Shown: one piece after another, positions 34,112-42,991 of the stretch
How positions within the stretch are numbered: position 1 is the first letter of the stretch
Layout of the letters: each line of letters begins with the position of its first letter
Source of the DNA: Ferruginibacter lapsinanis
GTDB taxonomy: Bacteria; Bacteroidota; Bacteroidia; Chitinophagales; Chitinophagaceae
DNA length: 64,000 nt
Reading direction: 5' to 3'
NCBI RefSeq assembly: GCF_020783315.1
Contig: NZ_CP086063.1
Location: 682,001 to 746,000, forward strand
Position numbers and translations under genes: made by a program
The notes under the pieces: generated by a model
Told to the model about the DNA's origin: nothing
Database searches by the model: none
What the model saw: the letters and a program-made list of their open reading frames with translations, nothing else

Positions 34112-35512
34112 TTAGAATTTTGTCCATGTTTTCCACCAGGTATCTCCTACTGCACATGCACCCTTATAACTAACTGGAGTAAAACCTGTAGCCAATTTAG
34201 CATGTGTGAATGCTGCACCGGAAACTGCTACTGACCCCGCTGTAGGATTAAAATCAGGCGCTGAATAGTTAAATGCCGCGGTTAAACCAACTTCTGCATT
34301 AGTGGTTAAAATACTATTACCAAAAGCGGGAGAATTATACCAGTCTGTAATTGCATTTGACGTATTTGCTGTAAGCGGAACATTCGTATTGCCTGCAATG
34401 CTGTACAAGACAGGAGTAGGACATCCTGCTATAATATTATTTTGTACTATTAATGATCCCGGTATATTATTATCGGTTGGCACCCCTTTAGTAGCATCAA
34501 TGTATAACCCTTTAGGATAACCCATTATAATAGAATTGAAAAGAGACATACTTGAATTTCTTCTGATCTGTGCTCCCCATACAAATCTTGAATGCCCCGT
34601 ATTAGCCAATGTTTCTTTAGGCCCCATTACTGTCATATTACTGAATGTAACACTTGTTTGTGGTAATAAAGAACTACCCTGAGCATCATTGTCACTCTCA
34701 AAAGCTTCGCTGTTAGAAACATCTGCTACAGAAGAATCTCTCAAAGAAATCCCAAATTGAACCTTACCGCTGTACCCATTATCAGTATCAAAATCATCAT
34801 CTAAAGTTTTGTAAGAAATCAAATGCTTACAATTCACTGTACCTCCAAACCATTCGAATGAGTCATCTGCTGCATAAGAAACCTGTACATTGTCAACTAT
34901 AGTTTGACTACCAACACCACCAAACGTTAAACCGTTGATCTCTTTATCAGGCAAAAATGCATAGCCGGCATACTCAATACGTACATAACGTAAAATACCG
35001 CTATTATCTGCAGGATTTTGTCCTTGTGTTGCAGGTGTTCCATACAAGCCAAGTCCATCGCTGTTGTTAATACCTCCTTCAATTTCTCCTACCCCTTGTA
35101 CACCATTAAAAGATGCATTGGTTGGTGCATTTCCTAAAATAACAAGCCCCGCCCAGTCACCACGTTGCGGTGTAGCTGCTTCAGATGTAAAAACAATCGG
35201 TTTGTCGACGGTACCGTCTGCAATAATTTTACAGCTACGGGTTATTATCAACCCTCCATTTTTACCATATTCTCCAACAATTTTTGTACCTGGCTCAATG
35301 GTAAGGATCGCCCCATTGGTAACGTATACCAATCCACGCAATTTATATGTGTTGCCAGCCTTTAGTGTACGATTTGCTATAATTCTTCCTTCTAAAATGG
35401 TGTTTTCAGGGTTTTCTGTTATGGTAGTTGTTGTACCATCAACTTCAATTTTTCTACAACCTGTGTTTACTATAAAACTAGCGGCCATAGCTACAATAAG
35501 AATCTTTTTCAT
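34112..35512 (-). CDS. Surface lipoprotein with parallel beta-helix-like repeats, partner of a TonB receptor
   Basis: 466 residues. Lipobox NTGC (Cys19). After the N-terminus, repeated short strands (VTNGAILTIEPGTKIVGEYG, GLIITRSCKIIADGTVDKPI) look like a right-handed beta-helix. Acidic blocks DDDFDTDNGYSG and AFESDNDAQG could bind metal ions. The family occurs beside TonB receptors in Bacteroidota; its job is not established. It is the second gene after the receptor (49 bp). The receptor promoter carries the Pho-box-like array, so phosphate control is likely. Confidence 0.75.
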   Translation of the reverse strand: MKKILIVAMAASFIVNTGCRKIEVDGTTTTITENPENTILEGRIIANRTLKAGNTYKLRGLVYVTNGAILTIEPGTKIVGEYGKNGGLIITRSCKIIADGTVDKPIVFTSEAATPQRGDWAGLVILGNAPTNASFNGVQGVGEIEGGINNSDGLGLYGTPATQGQNPADNSGILRYVRIEYAGYAFLPDKEINGLTFGGVGSQTIVDNVQVSYAADDSFEWFGGTVNCKHLISYKTLDDDFDTDNGYSGKVQFGISLRDSSVADVSNSEAFESDNDAQGSSLLPQTSVTFSNMTVMGPKETLANTGHSRFVWGAQIRRNSSMSLFNSIIMGYPKGLYIDATKGVPTDNNIPGSLIVQNNIIAGCPTPVLYSIAGNTNVPLTANTSNAITDWYNSPAFGNSILTTNAEVGLTAAFNYSAPDFNPTAGSVAVSGAAFTHAKLATGFTPVSYKGACAVGDTWWKTWTKF

Positions 35513-35561
35513 GATTGTTTTTTGGTTTAAATATTTTATTTACTGACTTATAAATATTTGA

Positions 35562-38360
35562 TTAGAAATTATACCCGAATGAAATCCCCACATTGGTTCC
35601 GAATTTTCTTTTGATAGCAAATGGCGTATTTGAACCATCATATTTTCCAATATTCTTTGGATCGTGATAATAGATCGCCGTTGTATTTAAAATATCAGAA
35701 ACATTTAACTTAACCTCTCCTTTCTTTCCGAATACTTTTTTAGCAAATTGGAAATCTAAAACCGGACGAGGGTTTTCCCAGATCGGAGGCTGACCAGATC
35801 CGCCTACATAAGATATTCTTCTGCCGATCTGATTAAACAACAATGTAGTGTTGATGCCATATTTTTCAATATCATATTGAACAGCCGCATTGATCAGGTA
35901 AGGACTCTGCCCTTGCATCGGTCTGTCGGTAGAGGAGTTCTCATCAACTACACGATTGTAGATATAAGAAAAGTTTCCTTGTACAGTAAAGTTTTTAAGG
36001 GTAGGATTAAAATCTAATTTTTTTCTAAACTCTATCTCTGCGCCAAAACTATTCGCTTTATCAGCATTGATGAAATTATATGTATTACTTGCTCCGCCTG
36101 ACCCTGGATTAAAAATAGACTCGATCGGATTTCTGAAATATTTGTAGAATATACCTGCAGTAAACAACTCTCCGCCTCTAGGATAATACTCGTAACGAAC
36201 ATCGGCATTGGTTATTTTCGTCCTCACTAATTTCGTATACCCTGCAACGGTAGCGCCTAAATCAAAATCATAAAATTGAAAAGTGCTTAACTCTCTAAAC
36301 TCTGGGCGGATAACTGTTTGTGAACCTGAAACCCTGAAATTTGTTTTGTCATTTATTTTATAAGTAACATTAATGCCGGGCAAATAATCTGTAACCTTAT
36401 TGTATACATAACGAGGATCACTTTTCTTCATACTGCCAATCACCTGATCAAAGTCTTCTACACGTAAGCCCCATACTGCACGTAATTTATCTGAAAGCTG
36501 ATTATCAAATTGCAGGAACCCTGCATTCAAAATCGAATTGGCTACATACCTGTATCTATCTCCTGACAATTCATTAAATGAAAATTTATTGTCTGATCCA
36601 TTACCAAAATTCTCTGCAGCAAAAACCTTATCCGCAGTAAGCAACACTAATGCCCGGTTATCAGATGGCAGATAAATAGAAAAAGGTCTCGAATCAAACA
36701 ATCTATCTTTTATCTGTAAAAAATACCCCCCTTTAATCGTTTGTTGTAAATTTTTGACAGTGAAATTCTTTGCCAAATCGCCGCCAGCCGTATAGATGTA
36801 ATCACTTAAAAAACCATAATACCTGCTACCGAATTTTTGAGAGGTCGGAGAAGCGCCTATCTGCAAGAGATAAGCTGAATTATCATCATTTTCATCTTCC
36901 TGATTATATTGGATACGTCTTTGATCAGGTATATATTGATCCAATATATTGAAACTGCCGAACCAATGCAACTTGGCTTTATACTGCTTTAAATTATGAT
37001 CTCCTGAAAGCTGCGTATTAAAAAAAGTGTTTGCTTTAAAGGCCAATTCAGTAGCCCTGATATTTTCACCTCTCGATTCGTAATCTCTCCCTGTTCTTAA
37101 TGTTGTGTAATTAGTGGTGTTTACATTCAACATGTTTTTGAAAGATATCTTACTATTATTACCCAATTGAAGTGTAATATTTCCCAATGCTCCTGCCAAA
37201 ATATCCTGACTGTATTTTTTATTACTATAATTAAAACTTAGGTTAGGTACATTGTTGTTATCAAATGTATTTATCTGGTTAATAAAGTCTGTTCTTTTAT
37301 TACTACGACTATAGTTTGCAGCTAATATCACCGCTAACTTACTATTACCTCCAATCTTCTTCGTAAAACCTCCATTGATCAATAAACTCTCATTAAGCAA
37401 TGGCGCTATAGTTGAATTCACTTTTTCTGCAGCCCAGATATTTTTAAATTGCTTCCCAAAAACTATTTTTTCTTCACTGGTTAACTGAGCAAAATTTGCT
37501 TTGGTAGGAATATCTTTTGGCAACGCCCTTGCACCATTATCAAAACCTAAAAAATCTGTATTACTTCCTTTATAAGTATAAAAGTCTTTCCCAATTGTTT
37601 GGGTATTGAACCCTGTACCGACCTGCACGCTGAAAAAATTCTTCGATGGTACATCTTTGGTATTCACTTGAATCAACCCCCCAGCCCACTCTCCTGGCAA
37701 TTCGGGCGTGAATGCTTTATTAATAATAATGTTATCGATCATTGAAGAAGGTAAAATGTCAAAGCTGAAAGTTTTTCTATCCGGCTCAGTGCTACTCAAC
37801 AATATACCATTCAACATAGATTGATTGTATCTGTCTGCCAATCCTCTAATCACTAAGTACTTACCATCTTGTACAGAAGCTCCAGGCACTCTTTTTAAAA
37901 CTTCCCCGGTATTTTTATCCGGGCTTCTCCTGATCGCTTCAGCACTTATTACCTGTGCAACTACTGAAGCATTTTTTTGATAAGAAATTAAAGCATTGGT
38001 ACTCTCTTTACGTGATGAAGATTTTACTACAACTTCATTTTCAAGTTTAGAAGCCGCTTCTAATACGATATCTATATTAGTTACCTGGTTGGCTACAACC
38101 TCTATATCGGACACTTCTTTAGTATGATATCCAACTGATGATAATTTGATCGTGTATTTTTTACCAGCATCTACATTGATAACAAAACTCCCGTCCACAT
38201 TCGTAGCAGCTACTACTTTATTATCAGTAAGAGAAATTGAAACGCCGGATATTTTATTGCCTGTCTTTGCATCTGTAACTTTACCTTCTATTTTCCCCTG
38301 TTGTGCGGTGGAGCTGAGTGAAGTGGCAATAAAAACAATGATTATTGATAAAAATCTCAT
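35562..38360 (-). CDS. TonB-dependent outer-membrane receptor with carboxypeptidase-regulatory-like domain
   Basis: 932 residues. Signal peptide (1-19), a CarboxypepD_reg-like domain at about 23-105 (GKIEGKVTDAKTGNKISGVS), the plug at about 115-225 (VLKRVPGASVQDGKYLVIRG) and a 22-strand-type barrel ending in GTNVGISFGYNF with a terminal Phe. It imports a substrate through the outer membrane using TonB. There is no SusD gene, so it is not a standard glycan system. The upstream region holds a five-member 11-bp phased repeat, which suggests a phosphate-containing substrate. Confidence 0.92.
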   Translation of the reverse strand: MRFLSIIIVFIATSLSSTAQQGKIEGKVTDAKTGNKISGVSISLTDNKVVAATNVDGSFVINVDAGKKYTIKLSSVGYHTKEVSDIEVVANQVTNIDIVLEAASKLENEVVVKSSSRKESTNALISYQKNASVVAQVISAEAIRRSPDKNTGEVLKRVPGASVQDGKYLVIRGLADRYNQSMLNGILLSSTEPDRKTFSFDILPSSMIDNIIINKAFTPELPGEWAGGLIQVNTKDVPSKNFFSVQVGTGFNTQTIGKDFYTYKGSNTDFLGFDNGARALPKDIPTKANFAQLTSEEKIVFGKQFKNIWAAEKVNSTIAPLLNESLLINGGFTKKIGGNSKLAVILAANYSRSNKRTDFINQINTFDNNNVPNLSFNYSNKKYSQDILAGALGNITLQLGNNSKISFKNMLNVNTTNYTTLRTGRDYESRGENIRATELAFKANTFFNTQLSGDHNLKQYKAKLHWFGSFNILDQYIPDQRRIQYNQEDENDDNSAYLLQIGASPTSQKFGSRYYGFLSDYIYTAGGDLAKNFTVKNLQQTIKGGYFLQIKDRLFDSRPFSIYLPSDNRALVLLTADKVFAAENFGNGSDNKFSFNELSGDRYRYVANSILNAGFLQFDNQLSDKLRAVWGLRVEDFDQVIGSMKKSDPRYVYNKVTDYLPGINVTYKINDKTNFRVSGSQTVIRPEFRELSTFQFYDFDLGATVAGYTKLVRTKITNADVRYEYYPRGGELFTAGIFYKYFRNPIESIFNPGSGGASNTYNFINADKANSFGAEIEFRKKLDFNPTLKNFTVQGNFSYIYNRVVDENSSTDRPMQGQSPYLINAAVQYDIEKYGINTTLLFNQIGRRISYVGGSGQPPIWENPRPVLDFQFAKKVFGKKGEVKLNVSDILNTTAIYYHDPKNIGKYDGSNTPFAIKRKFGTNVGISFGYNF

Positions 38361-38395
38361 GCAGTTATAATTTACTGCAAAGAGAACACTTGAAT

Positions 38396-38455
38396 GTTAT
38401 GCCAAGATGAATGAAAGGTTACGAAAAGGTTACGCCTGTGTTAAGCCAATGTTAC
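38396..38455. promoter_or_regulatory. Pho-box-like array of 11-bp phased half-sites
   Basis: Half-sites start at 38396 (GTTAT), 38418 (GTTAC), 38429 (GTTAC), 38440 (GTTAA) and 38451 (GTTAC): four successive at exactly 11 bp and one at 22 bp. PhoB-family sites are direct repeats with 11-bp period. The array lies midway between the divergent receptor gene (38360) and the 38490 gene. Confidence 0.7.
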
Positions 38456-38480
38456 CAAATCAGAAAACATTGAAACATTG

Positions 38481-38488
38481 TATCTTTG
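38481..38488 (+). promoter_or_regulatory. -7 box beside the 38490 gene (TATCTTTG)
   Basis: Perfect TAnnTTTG match ending 1 nt before the ATG at 38490. Transcription would begin at about codon 2, a GTG, so a leaderless GTG start at 38493 is possible. Confidence 0.4.
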
Positions 38489-38489
38489 A

Positions 38490-38819
38490 ATGGTGAAATT
38501 TTTAACCGTCATATTTGCAATTTATATTCTCCTGCTGCCATGCATTACCTGTGCGGATAGCAATGAATGCAGCAATACCACACAATCAACTGTTTTTAAA
38601 CCTTCTGCCAATCACCAAAACCACCAGCATGAAGAAGAAGCCTGCAACCCATTTTGCAACTGCATTTGCTGCGGCAGCATTACAGTTTCAAATATCTTAC
38701 TTAATAAAACTGAAGGTGGCCATTTTTTAACCACGAAAAAAAGAAAGCCTTTCTATAAAAGCATTTCTCTTTCTTCGGACTTTTACGGCAATATCTGGCA
38801 ACCGCCAAAAATTGGTTAA
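38490..38819 (+). CDS. Small secreted Cys/His-rich protein (DUF6660-like)
   Basis: 109 residues. Signal peptide (about 1-20, FLTVIFAIYILLLPCITC), then a His/Cys-rich stretch NHQNHQHEEEACNPFCNCIC. The layout matches the DUF6660 type of proteins, which I know next to TonB receptors in heavy-metal loci of Bacteroidota. It probably binds metal. It starts 48 bp upstream of the second TonB receptor, so an operon is likely. No metal efflux pump is in the window. Confidence 0.65.
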   Translation: MVKFLTVIFAIYILLLPCITCADSNECSNTTQSTVFKPSANHQNHQHEEEACNPFCNCICCGSITVSNILLNKTEGGHFLTTKKRKPFYKSISLSSDFYGNIWQPPKIG

Positions 38820-38867
38820 TTGATCATAAACAATTCATTTAAAATTTATTTAACCAAAGTTTAATCA

Positions 38868-40826
38868 ATGCAAAAAATTATTGTATTGCTGTTGGCTGTT
38901 ACAATCTCGTATAATACCGCCAACGCACAAGCAATAGATAGTACATTTCAAAAAGATTTGAATGAAATTATTCTGCAAAGCACCAGGACCAGCAGAACAA
39001 TTAAAAATACACCTACAAGAGTAGAAACAATAGACGGAGAAGAGTTGGATGAAAAAAACAACATGCGTCCAGCAAATGTATCTATGTTATTACATGAAAG
39101 TACAGGTTTACAGGTACAACAAACCTCTGCTACCAGTGGCAACCCTAGCATACGGGTACAAGGATTGGATGGTAGATATACGCAACTCTTAAAAGACGGG
39201 TATCCCAATTTTGGAAATTTTGCAAGCGGACTGAGTATTATGGAGATTCCTCCTTTAGACCTTAAACAAGTAGAAATAATAAAAGGACCTGCATCTACTT
39301 TGTATGGTGGTGGGGCTATTGCAGGTGTGGTCAACTTCATCAGCAAAATGCCGAAAGAAAAATTTGAAGGCGACTTCATTTTGAACCAATCACATATCGG
39401 GCAAAGCAATTTGGGTGGATATATTTCTGAAAAGAACAAAAAATTCGGATACTCAATTTTAGGATCAGTAAATATCCAAAAAGCTTATGACGTTGACAAT
39501 GACGAATTTTCTGAAATCCCCAAAAGCAACAATTTTACTATTCATCCAGGAATATTTTATTACCCAAACGCATCGCTTACATTAATGCTCTCTAATAGTT
39601 ATACAAAAGGCACCAACATAGGTGGAGACATGCATGCGATAAAAGGAACACCTGATCCTACACATACATATTTCGAAAAAAACAGCACTATCAGAAATAC
39701 GTCAACATTCGAGCTGGACAAAAAATTTAAAAATAATACCAGTATTAAATTAAAACAAAGCCTAAGCGTTTTTGACAGACATATAAGTATTCCTGATTAT
39801 AATTTTTCCGGGATCAGTACTAATAGTTTTACAGACTTATCGGTAGTTTTTTCTACTCAAAAACATACAATGATCGGTGGGTTAAATATTATTTTTGATA
39901 AGTTTAAACAGGAGAACACTAATACCCAGAATACTCGATCATTTACCGCTGGCACCTATTTCCAAGACACCTGGGATATCAGCGATAAAGTAAAAATTGA
40001 AAGTGGAATAAGAATAGATAATGTTTCTTATAAAAATATTAATTACGATAAGAACCAAACGTTTGTGTTACCAAGAGTTTCTTCTCTATTCAAAATTACG
40101 GATAAGATCAGCTCAAGAATTGGCGGAGGTTTGGGTTATAAAATACCAACTGTTTTCACAGAACAAACCGAAGCGATGCAATACCAACATGTATTACCGT
40201 TAAATAATGTAGACGCTGAAAAAAGTATTGGAGGAACGGCTGACATCAATTACAGAACAAATATTTATGAAGATCTGTCGTTTAGTCTTAATCAATTGTT
40301 CTTTTACACAAGTATCAATAACCCGTTGATCTTACAATCAGACAATTTCGGAACATATTCTTTTAGTAATGCCGCAAAACATACTATCAGCAAAGGTTTT
40401 GAAACAAATTTGAAATTCGTTTTTAAAGATGATCTTAAATTATTTGTTGGCTACACTTATACAAACGCAAAAGCTACATACTTACCAGCCAATCAGTTTT
40501 TACCATTATTGCCAAAGCATAAATTAAATCTTACAATGATGTATGAAAAGGAAGATAATTTCAAATTGGGACTGGAAGGATATTTTACCGATCATCAATA
40601 TTTATATAATGGCTACAAAACGCCATCGTTTTGGGAATTTGGTTTTATGGCGCAAAAAACTTTCAGCAAAGTTTCAATATTTATAAATTTCGAAAACTTT
40701 ACAGATCAACGACAGAGCAAATACAAATCTGTAGCTAACCCTCCACATGACAATCCAACCTTTGATGATATCTGGAATCATACAGAAGGATTTGTTGTAA
40801 ACGGAGGGATAAAGATCAAATTGTAA
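38868..40826 (+). CDS. TonB-dependent outer-membrane receptor (no N-terminal extension)
   Basis: 652 residues, the length of a FepA/BtuB-like receptor. Signal peptide (1-20), plug at about 40-155 (HESTGLQVQQTSATSGNPSI and GPASTLYGGGAIAGVVNF) and barrel to the C-terminus VVNGGIKIKL. It has no carboxypeptidase-like extension, unlike the neighbouring receptor. Substrate could be a metal complex, since it follows a Cys/His-rich protein, but the locus context points to phosphate; undecided. Confidence 0.88.
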   Translation: MQKIIVLLLAVTISYNTANAQAIDSTFQKDLNEIILQSTRTSRTIKNTPTRVETIDGEELDEKNNMRPANVSMLLHESTGLQVQQTSATSGNPSIRVQGLDGRYTQLLKDGYPNFGNFASGLSIMEIPPLDLKQVEIIKGPASTLYGGGAIAGVVNFISKMPKEKFEGDFILNQSHIGQSNLGGYISEKNKKFGYSILGSVNIQKAYDVDNDEFSEIPKSNNFTIHPGIFYYPNASLTLMLSNSYTKGTNIGGDMHAIKGTPDPTHTYFEKNSTIRNTSTFELDKKFKNNTSIKLKQSLSVFDRHISIPDYNFSGISTNSFTDLSVVFSTQKHTMIGGLNIIFDKFKQENTNTQNTRSFTAGTYFQDTWDISDKVKIESGIRIDNVSYKNINYDKNQTFVLPRVSSLFKITDKISSRIGGGLGYKIPTVFTEQTEAMQYQHVLPLNNVDAEKSIGGTADINYRTNIYEDLSFSLNQLFFYTSINNPLILQSDNFGTYSFSNAAKHTISKGFETNLKFVFKDDLKLFVGYTYTNAKATYLPANQFLPLLPKHKLNLTMMYEKEDNFKLGLEGYFTDHQYLYNGYKTPSFWEFGFMAQKTFSKVSIFINFENFTDQRQSKYKSVANPPHDNPTFDDIWNHTEGFVVNGGIKIKL

Positions 40827-40827
40827 A

Positions 40828-42129
40828 TTAGAATCTGAATTGTAAGCGGCATGTAAAAACATTATCTTTTACATCTTTTGTATAACCGGACAACTGAGTT
40901 TTTTCATTTGTTACTATATCATACCAAAGTACCAGTTTGAGATTTTCGGTTACATAATTGATATATCCAAGCCCTAATGTACTGTACTTGATATTGGTTG
41001 CATTCAAGTTAGCTCCAGCCTTCCCTATATCATTGCCGCTTACATCAGTATTCGCATCATACCAATCATATTTAACCGCCAGTTGATGATGAGGATTAAA
41101 AATATTGTGCAACAAATAAAAATAAGCCCCGTTAAATTTTCGGATATAATAGCCGTTATTCCCTGCCAATAAAGTAGCCGGAGGCTCATTACTATTTTCG
41201 GAGCCAGTTTGAGTCCCCATTACAAACTCTGCTCTCAATTCAGTAAAGCCATATTTGTGCTTGAATTTCAATTGAGCATCTGCACCATAATATTTCCTGG
41301 GAGCTATTGCGCCTGCATTGTTTAATGAAGAATCTACTCTCATTATTTTATCCGCACCAATGGTTTTGGTTGTATAAATGTATTTTGTGCTTTGCAACAA
41401 ACCTCCATTAAAATAAGAAACAGCAGCACTTAAAGTAACATTCTTTGCTACAGGATATGGCTTTAATGCAACACGACTAACAAAATCTTTATGGCTATCA
41501 AAATCTGCAGTAGCATTTAATCCCGGGCCATTAAAAACTCCGGCATCAATTTTCAGATACTTCAGTTTGTGATCTTTTTTTCTTGGTTCAAAAGAAACCA
41601 TGGCGCCAAGATCCCGTTCCACTTTCGTTAATATCTGGCTCATTCTTCCCCGTTCAGGGCTTTCTCTATCCCCCGACCCTAAATTTAGTTCATAGCTGAA
41701 GGGTCTTGCGAATAAACCGGCAGTTAAAGAAAATACCTGGTATTTGTTTTCCATCACCCTCCCCCAAAAATCACGGGTAAAAAAGCCTTTTTCCGAACCG
41801 TCAAATTGAAATACAAATTGTACAGTTGGCCCCTTTCCTTCTGCAAAATGAATATAATCTATACGCATTCTACCCCTTCTAAGCATATAGCGATTGTTCA
41901 CATTCGGTAAAAAATCTCCCCCATTATAACTGGCAGCCCCTTTTTGCTGAGCCACCTGAAATTGCGGCTGCAGGTAACCGCTGAATTTTACACGGTCGAA
42001 TTTTTTATAAATGGACAACATCCCTTTACCGATATCCTTAGTGGTATCGATCATATCCATTAAAAACTGAGCATTACAAAAGATAGATGCCATGACAAAC
42101 AGCACCAAAAAGGAGATTTTTTTAAGCAC
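40828..42129 (-). CDS. Phosphate-selective porin O/P family outer-membrane protein
   Basis: 433 residues. Signal peptide (about 1-20), then the OprO/OprP pattern: FDRVKFSGYLQPQFQVAQQK, MLRRGRMRIDYIHFAEGKGP, FSLTAGLFARPFSYELNLGS, and the terminal strand FTCRLQFRF. Porins of this family form anion-selective trimers and are often induced by phosphate limitation. It diverges from DUF47-pit, and three 11-bp phased half-sites lie between. It converges with the TonB receptor with 1 bp between. Confidence 0.87.
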   Translation of the reverse strand: MLKKISFLVLFVMASIFCNAQFLMDMIDTTKDIGKGMLSIYKKFDRVKFSGYLQPQFQVAQQKGAASYNGGDFLPNVNNRYMLRRGRMRIDYIHFAEGKGPTVQFVFQFDGSEKGFFTRDFWGRVMENKYQVFSLTAGLFARPFSYELNLGSGDRESPERGRMSQILTKVERDLGAMVSFEPRKKDHKLKYLKIDAGVFNGPGLNATADFDSHKDFVSRVALKPYPVAKNVTLSAAVSYFNGGLLQSTKYIYTTKTIGADKIMRVDSSLNNAGAIAPRKYYGADAQLKFKHKYGFTELRAEFVMGTQTGSENSNEPPATLLAGNNGYYIRKFNGAYFYLLHNIFNPHHQLAVKYDWYDANTDVSGNDIGKAGANLNATNIKYSTLGLGYINYVTENLKLVLWYDIVTNEKTQLSGYTKDVKDNVFTCRLQFRF

Positions 42130-42165
42130 AATAACAAATTTCCGGCAAAGGAATAATAATTTTAT

Positions 42166-42192
42166 ATTACTCCAATGTTAAGTAATTATTAA
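42166..42192. promoter_or_regulatory. Second Pho-box-like array
   Basis: ATTAC at 42166, GTTAA at 42177 and ATTAA at 42188: three half-sites at exactly 11-bp period, between the divergent porin and DUF47 genes. Confidence 0.55.
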
Positions 42193-42228
42193 CAATTGTA
42201 AAGACCATAAATCACAAGGCAATAAGTT

Positions 42229-42236
42229 TATTTTTG
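42229..42236 (+). promoter_or_regulatory. -7 box of the DUF47-pit unit (TATTTTTG)
   Basis: Perfect TAnnTTTG match, 17 nt upstream of the ATG at 42254. Confidence 0.5.
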
Positions 42237-42253
42237 CCGCAAAATTTACAACT

Positions 42254-42904
42254 ATGGCAGGCTTTAATTCAATCTTGAAAATCTTTTTACCTAAAGACAG
42301 AGTGTTTTTTCAGTTATTTGAAAGTGTTTCTGAAGAATTGGTAAAAATGGGGGAAAAATTGAAAGAAGTAGTGAACGAACCCGACTTCGACAAAAGGGCT
42401 CAATTGATTCAGGAGATTGAAGATATGGAGCATGTAAACGATGACTTTACACATAACATCTTTACTGAATTAGGTAAAAATTTTATTACTCCTTTTGATA
42501 GAGAAGATATTCATTATCTGGCATCTGCTTTAGATGATATTGCTGATTATATTTATGCATCTGCAAAAAAGATAAATTTCTATCGTGTAAATCCGAATGA
42601 TATTGGCATTCAGAAATTAGCAGAATTAATTTCGGTAGGTTGTGTACATGTACATAAAGCTGTTACTGAATTACGCAATATGAAAAACATGCGTCAGATC
42701 ACTGATGCATTGGTTGCTATCAACAGCATTGAGAACCAGGCTGATGATATTTTTGATATGAGTATTGAACGTTTATTTGCTACCGAAGCTGATGCTAAAG
42801 AGGTAATTAAAAAAAGAGAGATCTATCAGGTAATGGAAATTGTAACTGATAAATGTGAAGATGCTGCTAATGTAATCGAAAGCATCATTGTAAAATACGC
42901 TTAA
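42254..42904 (+). CDS. DUF47/PhoU-like protein accompanying Pit
   Basis: 216 residues, all helical, of the DUF47 (PhoU_div) family. EDMEHVNDDFTHNIFTELGK and ITPFDREDIHYLASALDDIA are the conserved acidic helices, which coordinate metal in PhoU-type bundles. Members regulate or assist the neighbouring low-affinity phosphate transporter. It is followed by pit 87 bp later, with an octamer inverted-repeat element in the gap. Confidence 0.9.
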   Translation: MAGFNSILKIFLPKDRVFFQLFESVSEELVKMGEKLKEVVNEPDFDKRAQLIQEIEDMEHVNDDFTHNIFTELGKNFITPFDREDIHYLASALDDIADYIYASAKKINFYRVNPNDIGIQKLAELISVGCVHVHKAVTELRNMKNMRQITDALVAINSIENQADDIFDMSIERLFATEADAKEVIKKREIYQVMEIVTDKCEDAANVIESIIVKYA

Positions 42905-42908
42905 TTCA

Positions 42909-42985
42909 ATTTGGAGATTTGAAGATGTAATGAGTATGAAGCATTCTAAAATTTTCAAATTTCCAAATCTCCAAATCATCAAATC
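42909..42985. repeat. Octamer inverted-repeat element between DUF47 gene and pit
   Basis: Left arm 42909-42927 (TTTGGAGA, TTTGAAGA). Right arm 42953-42984: TTTCAAAT, TTCCAAAT, CTCCAAAT, CATCAAAT, exact 8-bp period. Arms are complementary around about 25 nt. Confidence 0.88.
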
Positions 42986-42991
42986 AAAGAA

